Shown: positions 42,414-51,898, counted from the first letter of the stretch. The stretch: 64,000 nucleotides of DNA from Streptomyces sp. NBC_00193 (GCF_026342735.1 NZ_JAPEMM010000001.1:310001-374000), one strand, 5' to 3'. The notes: generated from the letters alone by a model not told the origin. Numbers and translations: made by a program.

Positions 42414-43177
42414 TTCATGCCTCCCGAGACGCGTAGCTTGGTCATATGGTCGAAGACCTCGTCGTCGAGGAACTCCACCACCTGGTCCGCGTCGAATCCC
42501 GTCTCCAGGTTCCGGAAGAACTGCGCGGGCAGCATGCCCTGCACCATCAGCTGGCCGGCGACGAAGCGGGAACACTCCAGCGCTCCGTGGCCGCGCAGGT
42601 GCGAGTTGTCGGCCACGCCCTCCGGGTAGTTGGGGTGCTCGCCCGGCTCGAGGTACACGAACAGGCTCTTGGTGCCGTCCGGACCGAGCTGGCGCCACCA
42701 GACGATGCTCCACTCGTTCAGGTCGATCAGCGGCACGGAGAGCTCGACCGCCACCTCGCGCATCGCAGCCGGGTACATCATCAGCGGCCGGCGCATGTTG
42801 CCGAAGCGGTCGAAGACGCGGCGTTCGTGGCTGGTGACGAGCACCGGGTGGGCGCCGCGGTCCCGCGCCTCGTTCACGTAGCGCCGCAGGTTGGTCTGGA
42901 ACTCGCCGAACGGCTCGGTGAACAGGCCGGCGCCCGGCTTCATGTCGCTCAGGCCGAAGGAGATGACCAGGAGGTCCTCCGGCTTGATGTTGTCCAGGAT
43001 CCAGCCCAGACGTCCGCGTTCCATGAAGCTCTTGGTGCTGGCGCCGGCGCGGGCACAGTTGACCACCTCGACGCCCTGCATGAAGAGCGGGAGGGTCTGC
43101 CCCCATCCGGCCATGGGTGCCATGCTGCGCTGGCGGCTGCAGACCGTGGATCCGCCCGCCAGGTATATCGACGTCAT
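42410..43177 (-). CDS. SGNH/GDSL hydrolase (rhamnogalacturonan acetylesterase-like)
   Basis: A 255-residue SGNH hydrolase. The serine block is Y-L-A-G-G-S-T-V-C near residues 5-12, a block II glycine is in N-C-A-R-A-G-A-S, the S-F-G-L-S-D-M segment fits block III, and the Asp-His pair is in D-N-S-H-L-R-G. No signal peptide is present. It probably adds or removes acetyl or other acyl groups on the glycopolymer or a precursor. I start at the ATG at 43177 with GAAGG upstream, 19 bases after the large transferase stop. Confidence 0.85.
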   Translation of the reverse strand: MTSIYLAGGSTVCSRQRSMAPMAGWGQTLPLFMQGVEVVNCARAGASTKSFMERGRLGWILDNIKPEDLLVISFGLSDMKPGAGLFTEPFGEFQTNLRRYVNEARDRGAHPVLVTSHERRVFDRFGNMRRPLMMYPAAMREVAVELSVPLIDLNEWSIVWWRQLGPDGTKSLFVYLEPGEHPNYPEGVADNSHLRGHGALECSRFVAGQLMVQGMLPAQFFRNLETGFDADQVVEFLDDEVFDHMTKLRVSGGMK

Positions 43178-43196
43178 CGTGCGACCTTCACGTCTC

Positions 43197-46100
43197 TCAG
43201 AACTCCCCGAATCCGCGTTCTCCGAAGTGCAGCCGGGCCCGCTCGTCACCCACGAAGTTGGAGTCCATCGTGTCGATGACCTTGAAGGCGCGCTCGCAGT
43301 TCGAGGTGTCGCGCAGGATGAAGAAGTCATCCACGCGCTGCTTGTACCGGGGCTCCAGCTGGAAGTTGCGCTCCAGGACGCCGATGATCTCCTGCACCGC
43401 GTGGTCGACGGTCCGGCAGGCCGGGCCGAAGCCGTCCCTGTCGATGTCGAAGTACCCGCGCTTGTAGTGCTTGCTGTAGAAGGACTCGTCGTCGAAGTTC
43501 GTGTAGACGACCGGCTTGCCCATGTACGCCACGTCGAAGAACACCGAGGAGTAGTCGGTGACCATCATCGAGCACTCGCGCATGGCCAGCTGTACGTCGC
43601 GGCCCGTCGAGGACACGATGATCGACGGGTGCTCGATCTTGAAGTGCTGGAGGTAGGGCCGGATCTCGTAGTGCGGCATGAACTCCAGCTCGACCCCGTG
43701 GTACTGGAGCGCGGCGAGCAGCCGCTCGTTGCGCAGCAGGGACGAGAAGAAGCGGTAGTACTCGGACGCCGCGAACGGGATCTCGGGCTTGGCCGCCTTG
43801 TTGTACGAGGGCGCCACGATGTCGCGGCGCCACGTGGGCATGACCAGGACCCGCCGGAGGCCCGGCACCGGCTCCAGCGCGTCGAACCGGGGCATGCCCG
43901 TGGCGGCGACGCGCTCGTAGCCGTAGCCGCAGTGCTCGGCGGTGTAGGACCGCTCGCTGCGGCCCGTGCTGAGGACCATGTCGACGTTGGTGGTCTGCCC
44001 GTGGATCGAGGCGACGACGTCGTTGTAGCCCACGCCGTGCCCGAGGAACACGCGCTTGTAGCGCAGCAGGTCGCCGTAGCCGCGCAGGAAGGAGCGCTTG
44101 TTGAGGCCCGGGAAGCCGAGGTAGGCCTCCAGGTCGTAGGAGTTGATCAGGCGCTCGGCGTGCAGCAGGTACGCGCGGTGCTTCCACGAGAGCCTGTCGA
44201 TGACCTGCCCGTACTGGGCGACCTTGTCCCAGTCGTGCGCGTCCCGGTTGATCGAGTAGAAGATCTTGCGCTTGGGCTGGTTCAGCCGGATCCACTTGAA
44301 GAGGTGGTAGCTGTTGTCCTGGGCGGTGTCCTCGCGTTCACCGATGATCCAGATGCCCCGGCCGTGCAGGTAGGGGTACGTCAGCCAGTACATGAAGCGG
44401 GTGCGCCAGCCGGGACGGCCCGGGAGGGAGTTGCGCAGCTCCTCGCGGAAGCGGTGCATCTTGTCCTTGCGCCGGGCCGAGAAGCCCTTCACCCAGCGTG
44501 CGGTGACCCCCTCCTCCTCGTCGATCGACAGGACGAAGCGCTGCTTGCCCGAGGTGTGCACGCCCTTGAAGCGGTGCAGGTTCATGCGGGCCGCGAGCTT
44601 GATGTCGTGGTGACGGTCCTCGTCGAGGACCCGGATCACCATGGTCAGCTCGGAGTTGGCCAGCGCGTTGAGCGCGGACGGGCGTGCCGTGGCGCGCCAG
44701 CCGGAGAACCAGTCCTGGTTCTTGCGGGTACGCCAGCGGTCGCGGCGGTAGACCTGCTCGACGGGGAGCGCCACCTCGCGGCGTCCGTCGGAGAACACCA
44801 GCTGGATGCGGTTGGTGTACTGGGTGTCGATGTCGACGCCGGAGATCACGAGGAGGCCCTCGAGCTGGATCTCGTCGCCCTTCCAGAGGAAGGTCTCCAT
44901 GACGGCGTTGGACCGCGGGACGCGCAGCAGCTTCGTCTCCACCGGGTCGCTCGCGAGGCGCCGGTAGATGCCTTCGTCGTCGAGGTAGAGCCGGGGCAGG
45001 AACTCCGGCGCGCTCAGCGGGTCGGCGAAGAGCTCGAGGTTGCCCGTCACGATCGCGTGGTGCTGGACCTTGGACTGCGGGTGCGTGGCGTACTGCAGGA
45101 TGATCTCGTCGGGGATCTTGCCGTAGACCGACGCGAGCAGGGGAAGGACCCCGGCGAGCTCCGTCTTGCTCATGATGCGGTGCATGTTGCGCACGTAGGG
45201 CTGGAGCGAGCGGACGACGAAGCGGTGGGCCAGGCGGACGACCCGGGGCGGTGCGCCCTGGACCGACGTCAGGACGTACTCGGCCAGCCGGACCCGGTCC
45301 ACCGCCTTGGCGGGGTCGTTCCAGGGCCGGTCGAAGAGCGAGTTCTGCTTCTCTTCCTCGCGCTCGAAGAAGCGGGCGCCGGGTGCGACGGTCACCGCCT
45401 TCGTGAACAGCAGGGCCGGGACGGTGAACCAGTCGTCCTCGAGGCCGTGGCCCGGGCCGCACCGGAAGCCGTGCTCGCGCACGAAGGAGGTCTTGAAGAG
45501 CTTTCCGCCGAGCCGGGTCGAGAAGACGAGGTACGGGGCGTCGGCGAGCTTGCGGATGGCGCCCTTGGCGGTGAAGTAGCGCTCCCACGGCTCGTCCTTG
45601 CCGAGCCACGGGCCCGGGAAGTTGTCCGCCACGCCGACGACGGCGTCGGCTCCCTTGGTCTTGCGGGCCGCCGTGAGCAGCCGGCCCACGGAGTCCTCGC
45701 CGAGGATGTCCCGGGCCCGCGCGAACATCACGTAGGGGGCGGCGACGTACTGCAGGCCGTTCTCGAAGGCGATGCGCGCGCCGAGGCTGTGCTGGGTGAC
45801 GACCATCGCGTTCGGGTAGTAGGCGGCGAAGGCCGCCAGCTGCTGGGCGGTGGTGTCGTTCGAGCCGTCGTCGACGAACACCACCTGGGTGCCCCCGAAG
45901 CTGCCCTGGGCCACGAGGGAGGAGAGGAACTCGCGCAGGTGGTACTCGTCGTTGTGGCACAGGACCACGAGCGCCGCGACGTACTGCTCGGGGGGCTGGA
46001 CGGGGCCGGTCGGTGTGGCGTCCTGCCACCACAGCCAGGGGGTTCCCCGGTCGGAGGCCTTGGCCTGCAGTTCCTCGGTCTGAGGGCGCAGGCCCAGGTT

Positions 46101-47636
46101 CCCGCTGATGGTCTCGTAGACCTCGTGGACGCCCTGGGCGGAGGCGTAGCGCAGGCTGGTGGCGTCGAGTCCGCTGATGTTGAGGGCGGTGGAGGCCCGC
46201 TCGCCGTCGTGCCGGAGCTGGACGAAGAAGTTCCAGTGCCCCGCGCGGTCGGCCTTGTCCAGGGTGGAGGTGAGGTCGACGGTGGCGTGGTAGCGGATCC
46301 AGTCCGCGTCGATCTCCACGCTGGAGACGGGGAAGTGGTAGTCGGTCTTGGAGCTGCGGCGCCGCAGTACCGCGATGAGCTCGACCTTGTCGTCGGGGCG
46401 GACCCGGCCGAACTGGTTGCGTATCGCGCCGGCTATGTGCAGTTCGCCGTCGACCAGCTCGACGGAGGTCGCCTGGTTGTAGAGGCGGGATTCGGCGAGC
46501 TTCTGGCCGGTCAGGTCGAGCTCGGTGACTTCGAGGAAGCGCTCGGCGTCGGGGTGGCGGAGCAGCGACCCGGACCAGAACACCCGCCCGTCGCGCTCGA
46601 CGACGTCGGAGCTGATGACGCTGCGGCGGCGCATGTAGTCGGAGGCCGACACGGCGATGTCGACGCGGCCGTGCATCAGGCCGAAGGCGCGCACCCGCTC
46701 CATGGGCCCGCACAGCTCGTAGGTGGTGGGCTCCAGGGTGCGCAGGTACGGGGCCACGGCCGCGAGGAACCCGTTGCGGTAGTTGCGGTCGCCGTTGCGG
46801 AGCTCGGGGGTGTACAGGCGCAGGTCGTGCGAGAGGAACTTGGCGGCCTTGCGGGCCAGCAGGTCGGGCCGGCCGACGCTGTGCAGGAAGCTGTCGGTGT
46901 ACTGGTGCACCCGGATGCGGTCGCCGATGCTGCGCAGTTCGTGGCGGCGGTTGGTGATCGAGGGCTGGTCGGACTCCCGCTCGAACATCCACCGGTAGAC
47001 GGGGGTGGCGAGGATGGTGAACGAGCGCGCGTGGAAGTTCGCGACCGTGGAGAAGTACGTGTCCTCGAAGAAGACGCCCTCGGGGAAGCGGATGCCGAAG
47101 TTGTCGAGGTAGTCCCGCCGGTACAGCTTGCCGGCGGCGATCGGGTCCTCGAAGAGCTCCGGCATGGCCCCCAGGCCCCCGACCGTCTGGTCCGCGGGGT
47201 ACAGCTGCGGCTGCCAGACGGTGATCTCGTCGGTGGCGAGGTTGATGCGCACGACGCGGCCGGCGGTGACCTCGGACCCGGTGACGACGGCGGAGGAGAG
47301 CAGGGTCTCGACGGCCTTGAGCGGCAGCTCGTCGTCCGCGTCGAGGAACATCACGAACTGGCCGGATGCCGCTTCGATGCCGTTGTTGCGGGGGGCGCCG
47401 CAGCCGCCGCTGTTCTGCGGCCGCTCGATGACGCGGACCCGGGGGTCCTGGGCGGCGAACTGGCGGGCGACGCCCCGGGTGCCGTCGGTGGAGGCGTCGT
47501 CGATGACGAGCACCTCGATGCCCCGGTGCGTCTGGGCCACGGCCGACTGGAGTGCGCGGGCGAGGGTCGCGCTCGCGTTGTAGGCCGGAATGACGATCGT
47601 GACGCCGTACGGAGAGATGTCGACCGGGAAACTCAT
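43197..47636 (-). CDS. Giant GT2 + TagF-like teichoic-acid polymerase
   Basis: A 1479-residue protein. Residues ~10-230 are a GT2 domain (T-I-V-I-P-A-Y-N-A-S, D-D-A-S-T-D-G-T, F-L-D-A-D-D-E). A second GT2-like domain spans ~555-720 (L-V-V-L-C-H-N-D-E-Y, F-V-D-D-G-S-N-D-T-T). The last ~400 residues match CDP-glycerol glycerophosphotransferase (G-H-G-V-G-Y-N-D, T-D-Y-S-S-V-F-F-D, Y-F-D-I-D-R-D-G-F-G-P). Such fusions build a sugar and polyol-phosphate wall polymer at the membrane. There is no membrane helix. It overlaps the CDP-alcohol transferase stop by ATGA. Whether the unit is glycerol-phosphate or another polyol is unknown. Confidence 0.9.
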   Translation of the reverse strand: MSFPVDISPYGVTIVIPAYNASATLARALQSAVAQTHRGIEVLVIDDASTDGTRGVARQFAAQDPRVRVIERPQNSGGCGAPRNNGIEAASGQFVMFLDADDELPLKAVETLLSSAVVTGSEVTAGRVVRINLATDEITVWQPQLYPADQTVGGLGAMPELFEDPIAAGKLYRRDYLDNFGIRFPEGVFFEDTYFSTVANFHARSFTILATPVYRWMFERESDQPSITNRRHELRSIGDRIRVHQYTDSFLHSVGRPDLLARKAAKFLSHDLRLYTPELRNGDRNYRNGFLAAVAPYLRTLEPTTYELCGPMERVRAFGLMHGRVDIAVSASDYMRRRSVISSDVVERDGRVFWSGSLLRHPDAERFLEVTELDLTGQKLAESRLYNQATSVELVDGELHIAGAIRNQFGRVRPDDKVELIAVLRRRSSKTDYHFPVSSVEIDADWIRYHATVDLTSTLDKADRAGHWNFFVQLRHDGERASTALNISGLDATSLRYASAQGVHEVYETISGNLGLRPQTEELQAKASDRGTPWLWWQDATPTGPVQPPEQYVAALVVLCHNDEYHLREFLSSLVAQGSFGGTQVVFVDDGSNDTTAQQLAAFAAYYPNAMVVTQHSLGARIAFENGLQYVAAPYVMFARARDILGEDSVGRLLTAARKTKGADAVVGVADNFPGPWLGKDEPWERYFTAKGAIRKLADAPYLVFSTRLGGKLFKTSFVREHGFRCGPGHGLEDDWFTVPALLFTKAVTVAPGARFFEREEEKQNSLFDRPWNDPAKAVDRVRLAEYVLTSVQGAPPRVVRLAHRFVVRSLQPYVRNMHRIMSKTELAGVLPLLASVYGKIPDEIILQYATHPQSKVQHHAIVTGNLELFADPLSAPEFLPRLYLDDEGIYRRLASDPVETKLLRVPRSNAVMETFLWKGDEIQLEGLLVISGVDIDTQYTNRIQLVFSDGRREVALPVEQVYRRDRWRTRKNQDWFSGWRATARPSALNALANSELTMVIRVLDEDRHHDIKLAARMNLHRFKGVHTSGKQRFVLSIDEEEGVTARWVKGFSARRKDKMHRFREELRNSLPGRPGWRTRFMYWLTYPYLHGRGIWIIGEREDTAQDNSYHLFKWIRLNQPKRKIFYSINRDAHDWDKVAQYGQVIDRLSWKHRAYLLHAERLINSYDLEAYLGFPGLNKRSFLRGYGDLLRYKRVFLGHGVGYNDVVASIHGQTTNVDMVLSTGRSERSYTAEHCGYGYERVAATGMPRFDALEPVPGLRRVLVMPTWRRDIVAPSYNKAAKPEIPFAASEYYRFFSSLLRNERLLAALQYHGVELEFMPHYEIRPYLQHFKIEHPSIIVSSTGRDVQLAMRECSMMVTDYSSVFFDVAYMGKPVVYTNFDDESFYSKHYKRGYFDIDRDGFGPACRTVDHAVQEIIGVLERNFQLEPRYKQRVDDFFILRDTSNCERAFKVIDTMDSNFVGDERARLHFGERGFGEF

Positions 47637-48814
47637 CTGGGGTGGCGCTCTCGTTCGGCGTAGTCAGGTCGCTGCGAGTGCTGCGAGGGGATCTGGGCCA
47701 GCTGCATCGTGTCGGTCACGCTGCCGGTGAACTGATCCGTGTAGGCCCGCGGAAACGGCTCGAATCCGGGGTCCTCGTAGGGCTCGGGGGCGGGGAACAT
47801 CTGGGCGGGATCGATCGCGTTCAGGTCGTCCTCGCCGCGGCGCCGGTGGCGTCCTGCGTGCAGGTGCGGGGCGATGGAGCCGGCCCTGGACGGGATGTTG
47901 CCCGGGTCGAGGCGTTCCATGGTGCGCGTGAAGTCGCGGGTGGAGAGCCAGAACTTGAACATGATCACGAGCTCGAAGCCGCCCATCAGCACGGCGGACA
48001 CGGCGGTGGTCCACAGGATGTGGCCGATGACGGGTCCGATGATGAAGATGAACATCTGGAACTCGATGCCGCTGATGAGGTGCGGCCGGATGCGGCTCTG
48101 CACCAGGGCGTGGCGGAACCGTGCGTACCAGGGGAAGCTCTCGCGGAACTGCTGGTGGAGGTCGATGACCTCGGCCTGCTCGACCTGCGCGGTCTCCCGC
48201 TTGATTTCGTCGGCCTGCCCGAGGGGGTTCTCCCGCAGGAGGTCCTCGATGAAGACGACCTTCCGCTCCTCCTCCTCGATGCCCTCCTCGGCCTGGCGGG
48301 CGAGGGTGACGGCCTCGATCTTGTTACGCATGGACATGCGCATCTTGTAGATCTGGAGGGCGTCGACGTAGCGGAGCATGTCGAGGAAGATCACGACGAG
48401 GGCCGCGAGGAGGTAGACCTCTTCGTCGTGCTGCAGGAACTGCCCGCCCATGAGGGCCAGCGCGCAGAAGAGCACACGGATGCGGTCGAAGACGTAATCG
48501 AGCCAGCCGCCGAAGATGGTGCCGTTGCCCTTCAGGCGGGCGAGCTTCCCGTCGATGCAGTCGAGGATGAAGCTGATGTGGTACAGCCCCGCGCCGATGC
48601 AGAGGGAGAGCCAGTCGCCCTGGAGGAAGAACCAGGCCGAGCCGAGGCCGACGTAGAGCGCGGCCCACGTCACGCGGTTGGGCGTCACGAAGTTCCAGCG
48701 CGCGAAAACGCAGACGAGGCGGGTCGCGATCGGATCGACCAGAAGGACCGTCCACCAGGCGTCCCGTTTCTTGCACGTGAGCTTCTGGACGGCCTTCAGT
48801 GACAGCTTGGACAT
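47633..48814 (-). CDS. CDP-alcohol phosphatidyltransferase-family membrane protein
   Basis: A 393-residue polytopic protein. The full catalytic motif is present: D85-x2-D88-G-x2-A92-R93-x8-G102-x3-D106-x3-D110. About six to eight hydrophobic segments cover residues 40-290; the last ~100 residues are hydrophilic. It moves a CDP-activated alcohol phosphate, here likely onto a lipid or sugar acceptor for the wall polymer made by the coupled TagF-like protein. A candidate PHO box and AT-rich direct repeats lie upstream. It is the first gene of a five-gene minus-strand operon. Confidence 0.9.
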   Translation of the reverse strand: MSKLSLKAVQKLTCKKRDAWWTVLLVDPIATRLVCVFARWNFVTPNRVTWAALYVGLGSAWFFLQGDWLSLCIGAGLYHISFILDCIDGKLARLKGNGTIFGGWLDYVFDRIRVLFCALALMGGQFLQHDEEVYLLAALVVIFLDMLRYVDALQIYKMRMSMRNKIEAVTLARQAEEGIEEEERKVVFIEDLLRENPLGQADEIKRETAQVEQAEVIDLHQQFRESFPWYARFRHALVQSRIRPHLISGIEFQMFIFIIGPVIGHILWTTAVSAVLMGGFELVIMFKFWLSTRDFTRTMERLDPGNIPSRAGSIAPHLHAGRHRRRGEDDLNAIDPAQMFPAPEPYEDPGFEPFPRAYTDQFTGSVTDTMQLAQIPSQHSQRPDYAERERHPR

Positions 48815-48910
48815 AACCCCTCAGTCGTCAACGGCGCGAACCTGGTCACCAGAGCGCCTGCGCCCACCCCACGAGACACGAAAGCGAGCGCCGCCCCCGT
48901 GACGCCGAAC

Positions 48911-48932
48911 GTTCACCTATGGTCCAGGTAAA
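48911..48932 (-). promoter_or_regulatory. Candidate PHO box upstream of the glycopolymer operon
   Basis: Two adjacent 11-base units on the plus strand, GTTCACCTATG and GTCCAGGTAAA. The first fits the PhoP unit GTTCACC well, the second only partly. The site lies 97 bases before the operon's first start codon. Confidence 0.35.
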
Positions 48933-48999
48933 TGGGCGCTGAATGACCATAACAAGTCGCGCGTGGCGCCATCCAGCACGCAAGGCGACCATTGCCGTG

Positions 49000-49027
49000 C
49001 TTAAACCTGCATATCCAGGACTTAAAC
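49000..49027. repeat. CTTAAAC direct repeats 21 bases apart
   Basis: Copies at 49000-49006 and 49021-49027 in a conspicuously AT-rich stretch. A 21-base period puts both on the same DNA face. Possible regulator site between the propeller gene and the glycopolymer operon. Confidence 0.45.
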
Positions 49028-49032
49028 GATCC

Positions 49033-50634
49033 TTAGTGGACAGTCCACGGAGTGAACTCCAAGCCCTGAGATCCCAGTTGTTGGCGCGCCACGCGGAGCG
49101 TTCCGTCCATTCCCACTGTGGCGATCACCACACGGCCCCGGCTGTCGAACGCCGCGGCGGGCGGAACCACCGAGGGCTCCCCGGATTCCTCCCACCACAC
49201 CCCGATGTCCGGTCGCCCGTCCGGGTGCGCGCCGATGGCCGTCACTCCCCCGGCGCCCTCGCGCACGAGCACGGTGCAGCCCCAGCCCTGGATGTCGGCT
49301 CCCGCCACCCCCGCGACCGGCCCGAGCCCCTCCGGCCCGCCGAGCCCTATGGGCACCTGCGCGCCCGGCCACCAGACGCAGACCTCGTTGCTCCCCGCGT
49401 AGCGGAACCGCACGACTCCGCTCTCGGGGGCCACCGAGAGGCTGCCCGGGTACGGGCTCACGGGGATCCGCCGGTTCTCCACCCAGGCCGCCTTCACGTC
49501 CTGCTGGAAGAAGTGCCCCGCGGACGCGGTGTCGCGCGCCCTCGCCACCATGTGCACACCGCCCTGCGCGGCCGGGAAGGCGACCAGCTCGTCGGCCACC
49601 CGCAGCCCGCCCAGCGCTTCCCAGCCGGTCATCCGGCCCTTGGGGGTCTGCCGCCGCACGCTGACGCTGTGCCCGAAGTTGCGCACGAACACGTGCAGGA
49701 CGCCGTCCGCGTCGAAGGTGGCCACGGGGAAACCGGTTTCCCGGGCCTTGTGCCAGCTCGCCGCGTTGGGATTGCCGACGGTGGTCCAGGGGCCGAGGGG
49801 CCGGCCCGTCTGGTACTGGGCGGCGTACACCACCTCGACGTCGGAGCCGCTGTCCTTGCGCTTGGTCCGGCTCAGGCCGATCAGGTACGCGTAGCCCTCG
49901 GGACCCCGCAGCACGGTCAGTCCCGGCATCAGTTCCGGGCCCTGGAGCAGTTCCGGCCCGCTCCAGCCTTCGGCCTCGGTGCGTCCCTCGGTCCAGCGGA
50001 CCACGCCGGCAGCCGTCGGCAGGTAGGCGGACAGCCGCCCGTCCTTGCCGGCGAGCAGCCACTGGGTCGGCCTGGGGTAGCGGGAGCAGGCCGCGGCGGG
50101 CAGCGCGGGGTCGGCGCCGGCCCGGCGGCAGTCCACGAACACCGGGGTGCCGACGGCGAGCTGATAGCGGCGTGCGGCCCTGAGCGTGCTGCGCGCCACC
50201 TGACCGCGCGCGGCCGGCTCGCTGACGATCGGGAGTTTGCTCTCGCGGTCGACGTCGGTGTGCACGGGGTCGGGATCGAGGGTGCGGACGCGCACGGGTT
50301 CGATCTCATGGAGGACGTCGAGGATCTGGCCCGTGAGGTTGCCGTCCGCCGCGTACAGGAGGAACGGTTCCCCGGGGAATCTGCACCCGCGCCGCTTCGC
50401 CTGTGCCACGGCCGCTTCCATCGCACGCTGCTCGGCGGCGGCGGCGCCGTCGAGCCAGACCAGTTCGATGACCGATCCGGCCGGTTCCGAGTTGATCAGG
50501 GGTACGGCGTCGGCGGGGCCGGCGACGACGATGACCACCGCGGAAGCCCGGCCTGACTGCGAAGGGGAACCCTGCTGAAGCTGCTCGCGCGAGGCGTCAC
50601 CGCGTCGCGCACGACGTCCGGCATTTCGGGCCAT
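49033..50634 (-). CDS. PIG-L deacetylase-like protein with degenerate active site and beta-propeller
   Basis: A 533-residue protein. The N-terminal ~190 residues resemble PIG-L/LmbE deacetylases (A-V-V-I-V-V-A-x-P-x-D-x-V, V-R-T-L-D-P-D-P). However, the metal motif H-P-D-D-E is replaced by G-P-A-D-A, and the D-H-x-D-H motif is reduced to H-T-D-V-D. The rest has repeats of W and D-x-D-G-x-L-x-V-F, as in beta-propeller or PLL-like lectin blades. No signal peptide is evident. The ATG at 50634 follows GGGGGAG. It probably binds sugar rather than deacetylating it. It diverges from the LCP gene. Confidence 0.55.
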   Translation of the reverse strand: MARNAGRRARRGDASREQLQQGSPSQSGRASAVVIVVAGPADAVPLINSEPAGSVIELVWLDGAAAAEQRAMEAAVAQAKRRGCRFPGEPFLLYAADGNLTGQILDVLHEIEPVRVRTLDPDPVHTDVDRESKLPIVSEPAARGQVARSTLRAARRYQLAVGTPVFVDCRRAGADPALPAAACSRYPRPTQWLLAGKDGRLSAYLPTAAGVVRWTEGRTEAEGWSGPELLQGPELMPGLTVLRGPEGYAYLIGLSRTKRKDSGSDVEVVYAAQYQTGRPLGPWTTVGNPNAASWHKARETGFPVATFDADGVLHVFVRNFGHSVSVRRQTPKGRMTGWEALGGLRVADELVAFPAAQGGVHMVARARDTASAGHFFQQDVKAAWVENRRIPVSPYPGSLSVAPESGVVRFRYAGSNEVCVWWPGAQVPIGLGGPEGLGPVAGVAGADIQGWGCTVLVREGAGGVTAIGAHPDGRPDIGVWWEESGEPSVVPPAAAFDSRGRVVIATVGMDGTLRVARQQLGSQGLEFTPWTVH

Positions 50635-50739
50635 GGCTCCCACTCCCCCTCCCCCGCGTTGTGGGGACTCCGGTATTTTCCGCATCACGGCCGACCAGGA
50701 GGACGATAAGCGCACTCCCATTCGACTTGGAAATCTGCT

Positions 50740-50745
50740 TATAGT
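50740..50745 (+). promoter_or_regulatory. -10 box for the LCP gene
   Basis: TATAGT lies about 65 bases before the ATG at 50810. No clear -35 at 17-18 bases. Confidence 0.45.
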
Positions 50746-50809
50746 GCAGCGGCATCCGGCCACCCTTGCCCGCTGCCCTCCGACCCAGGGCCCCGAGGAT
50801 TCGAGCAGT

Positions 50810-51877
50810 ATGACCCAAGACACCACCGTACGCAGTCGTCGGCGAGCCGGAGGGCGCGGGGTGCGTCCGCGCAGACGACGCGTCCTGAGGATCGTCCTCC
50901 TCGTACTGGTCCTGCTGCTGCTCGGCGCCGCCGGCACCGGCTGGTGGGCATACAACCACCTCAACGGGAACATCGACAGTGTCGACCTGGACCAGGCGAT
51001 CGGTGTCGACAACCGGCCGGCGAAGGTCCCGGACAGCGGGCAGAACATCCTGGTGCTCGGCTCCGACTCGCGCGCCGGCGCCAACGGTGAGCTCGACCAC
51101 GGCGACGTCAGCGGCTCCCGCTCGGACACCAACATGCTGGTGCACATACCCGAGGGCCGTAAGAAGGCCACCGCGATCAGCATCCCCCGCGACACCCTCG
51201 TGACGCGGCCGGAGTGCAAGGACAAGAACGGCAAGTCGATCGCCGGCGCGAACCGCATCATGATCAACAGCATCATCGGCACCGGCGGCCCGGCCTGTGT
51301 CGTCAAGACGGTCGAGCAGATGTCCGGCGTCCGCGTCGACCACCTGGTGAAGGTGGAGTTCGCCGGCTTCAAGGAGCTGGTGGACGCGCTCGGCGGGGTG
51401 GACGTGACCCTCGACAAGCCCATCAAGGGCGGTCTGAACCTCGACGCGGGCACGCACCGCCTCAACGGCACGGACTCGCTCAAGTTCGTTCGTACCCGCC
51501 ACGGTTACGGGGACGGCAGCGACCTCGGGCGCATCGACCTCCAGCAGAAGTTCATGATCGCGATGCTGTCCGAGATCAAGAAGCAGGACGCGCTCAGCAA
51601 CCCGGCCCGGCTGTACAAGCTCGCCGATGCCGGCACCAAGGCGCTGACCACGGACGCCGAGCTCGACTCCCTCAAGGGCCTGTCGGACTTCGCCCAGAGC
51701 ATGAAGGGCGTGGATCCGGAGACCATGGAGACGATCATGCTTCCGGTCGCCTACGACAAGATCGACGAGAACCGCGTGGTCGCCGTGGAGCCGCAGTCCG
51801 GCCAGCTCTGGGACGCCCTGCGCAAGGACCAGCCGATCCCGGCCTCGGCGAAGAAGTCCCCCGCCACCGGCGGCTGA
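50810..51877 (+). CDS. LytR-CpsA-Psr (LCP) family glycopolymer ligase
   Basis: A 355-residue membrane protein. A basic cytosolic tail (R-R-R-R) is followed by one transmembrane helix near residues 27-48 and an extracellular LCP domain. Visible motifs are N-I-L-V-L-G-S-D-S-R, R-S-D-T-N-M-L-V-H-I, I-S-I-P-R-D-T-L and L-K-F-V-R-T-R-H. LCP enzymes attach teichoic acids or other anionic polymers from lipid carriers to peptidoglycan. Its place beside the TagF-like operon fits the final attachment step. A bidirectional stem-loop follows. Confidence 0.93.
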   Translation: MTQDTTVRSRRRAGGRGVRPRRRRVLRIVLLVLVLLLLGAAGTGWWAYNHLNGNIDSVDLDQAIGVDNRPAKVPDSGQNILVLGSDSRAGANGELDHGDVSGSRSDTNMLVHIPEGRKKATAISIPRDTLVTRPECKDKNGKSIAGANRIMINSIIGTGGPACVVKTVEQMSGVRVDHLVKVEFAGFKELVDALGGVDVTLDKPIKGGLNLDAGTHRLNGTDSLKFVRTRHGYGDGSDLGRIDLQQKFMIAMLSEIKKQDALSNPARLYKLADAGTKALTTDAELDSLKGLSDFAQSMKGVDPETMETIMLPVAYDKIDENRVVAVEPQSGQLWDALRKDQPIPASAKKSPATGG

Positions 51878-51898
51878 CCCTCCCCGCTCACCGCTCGT

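Noticed and set aside
42891..47663. 1590-codon open frame on the plus strand
   Set aside because: Antisense shadow of the GT2/TagF polymerase. Its composition is Val/Leu/Glu/Gly-biased and has no recognisable domain.
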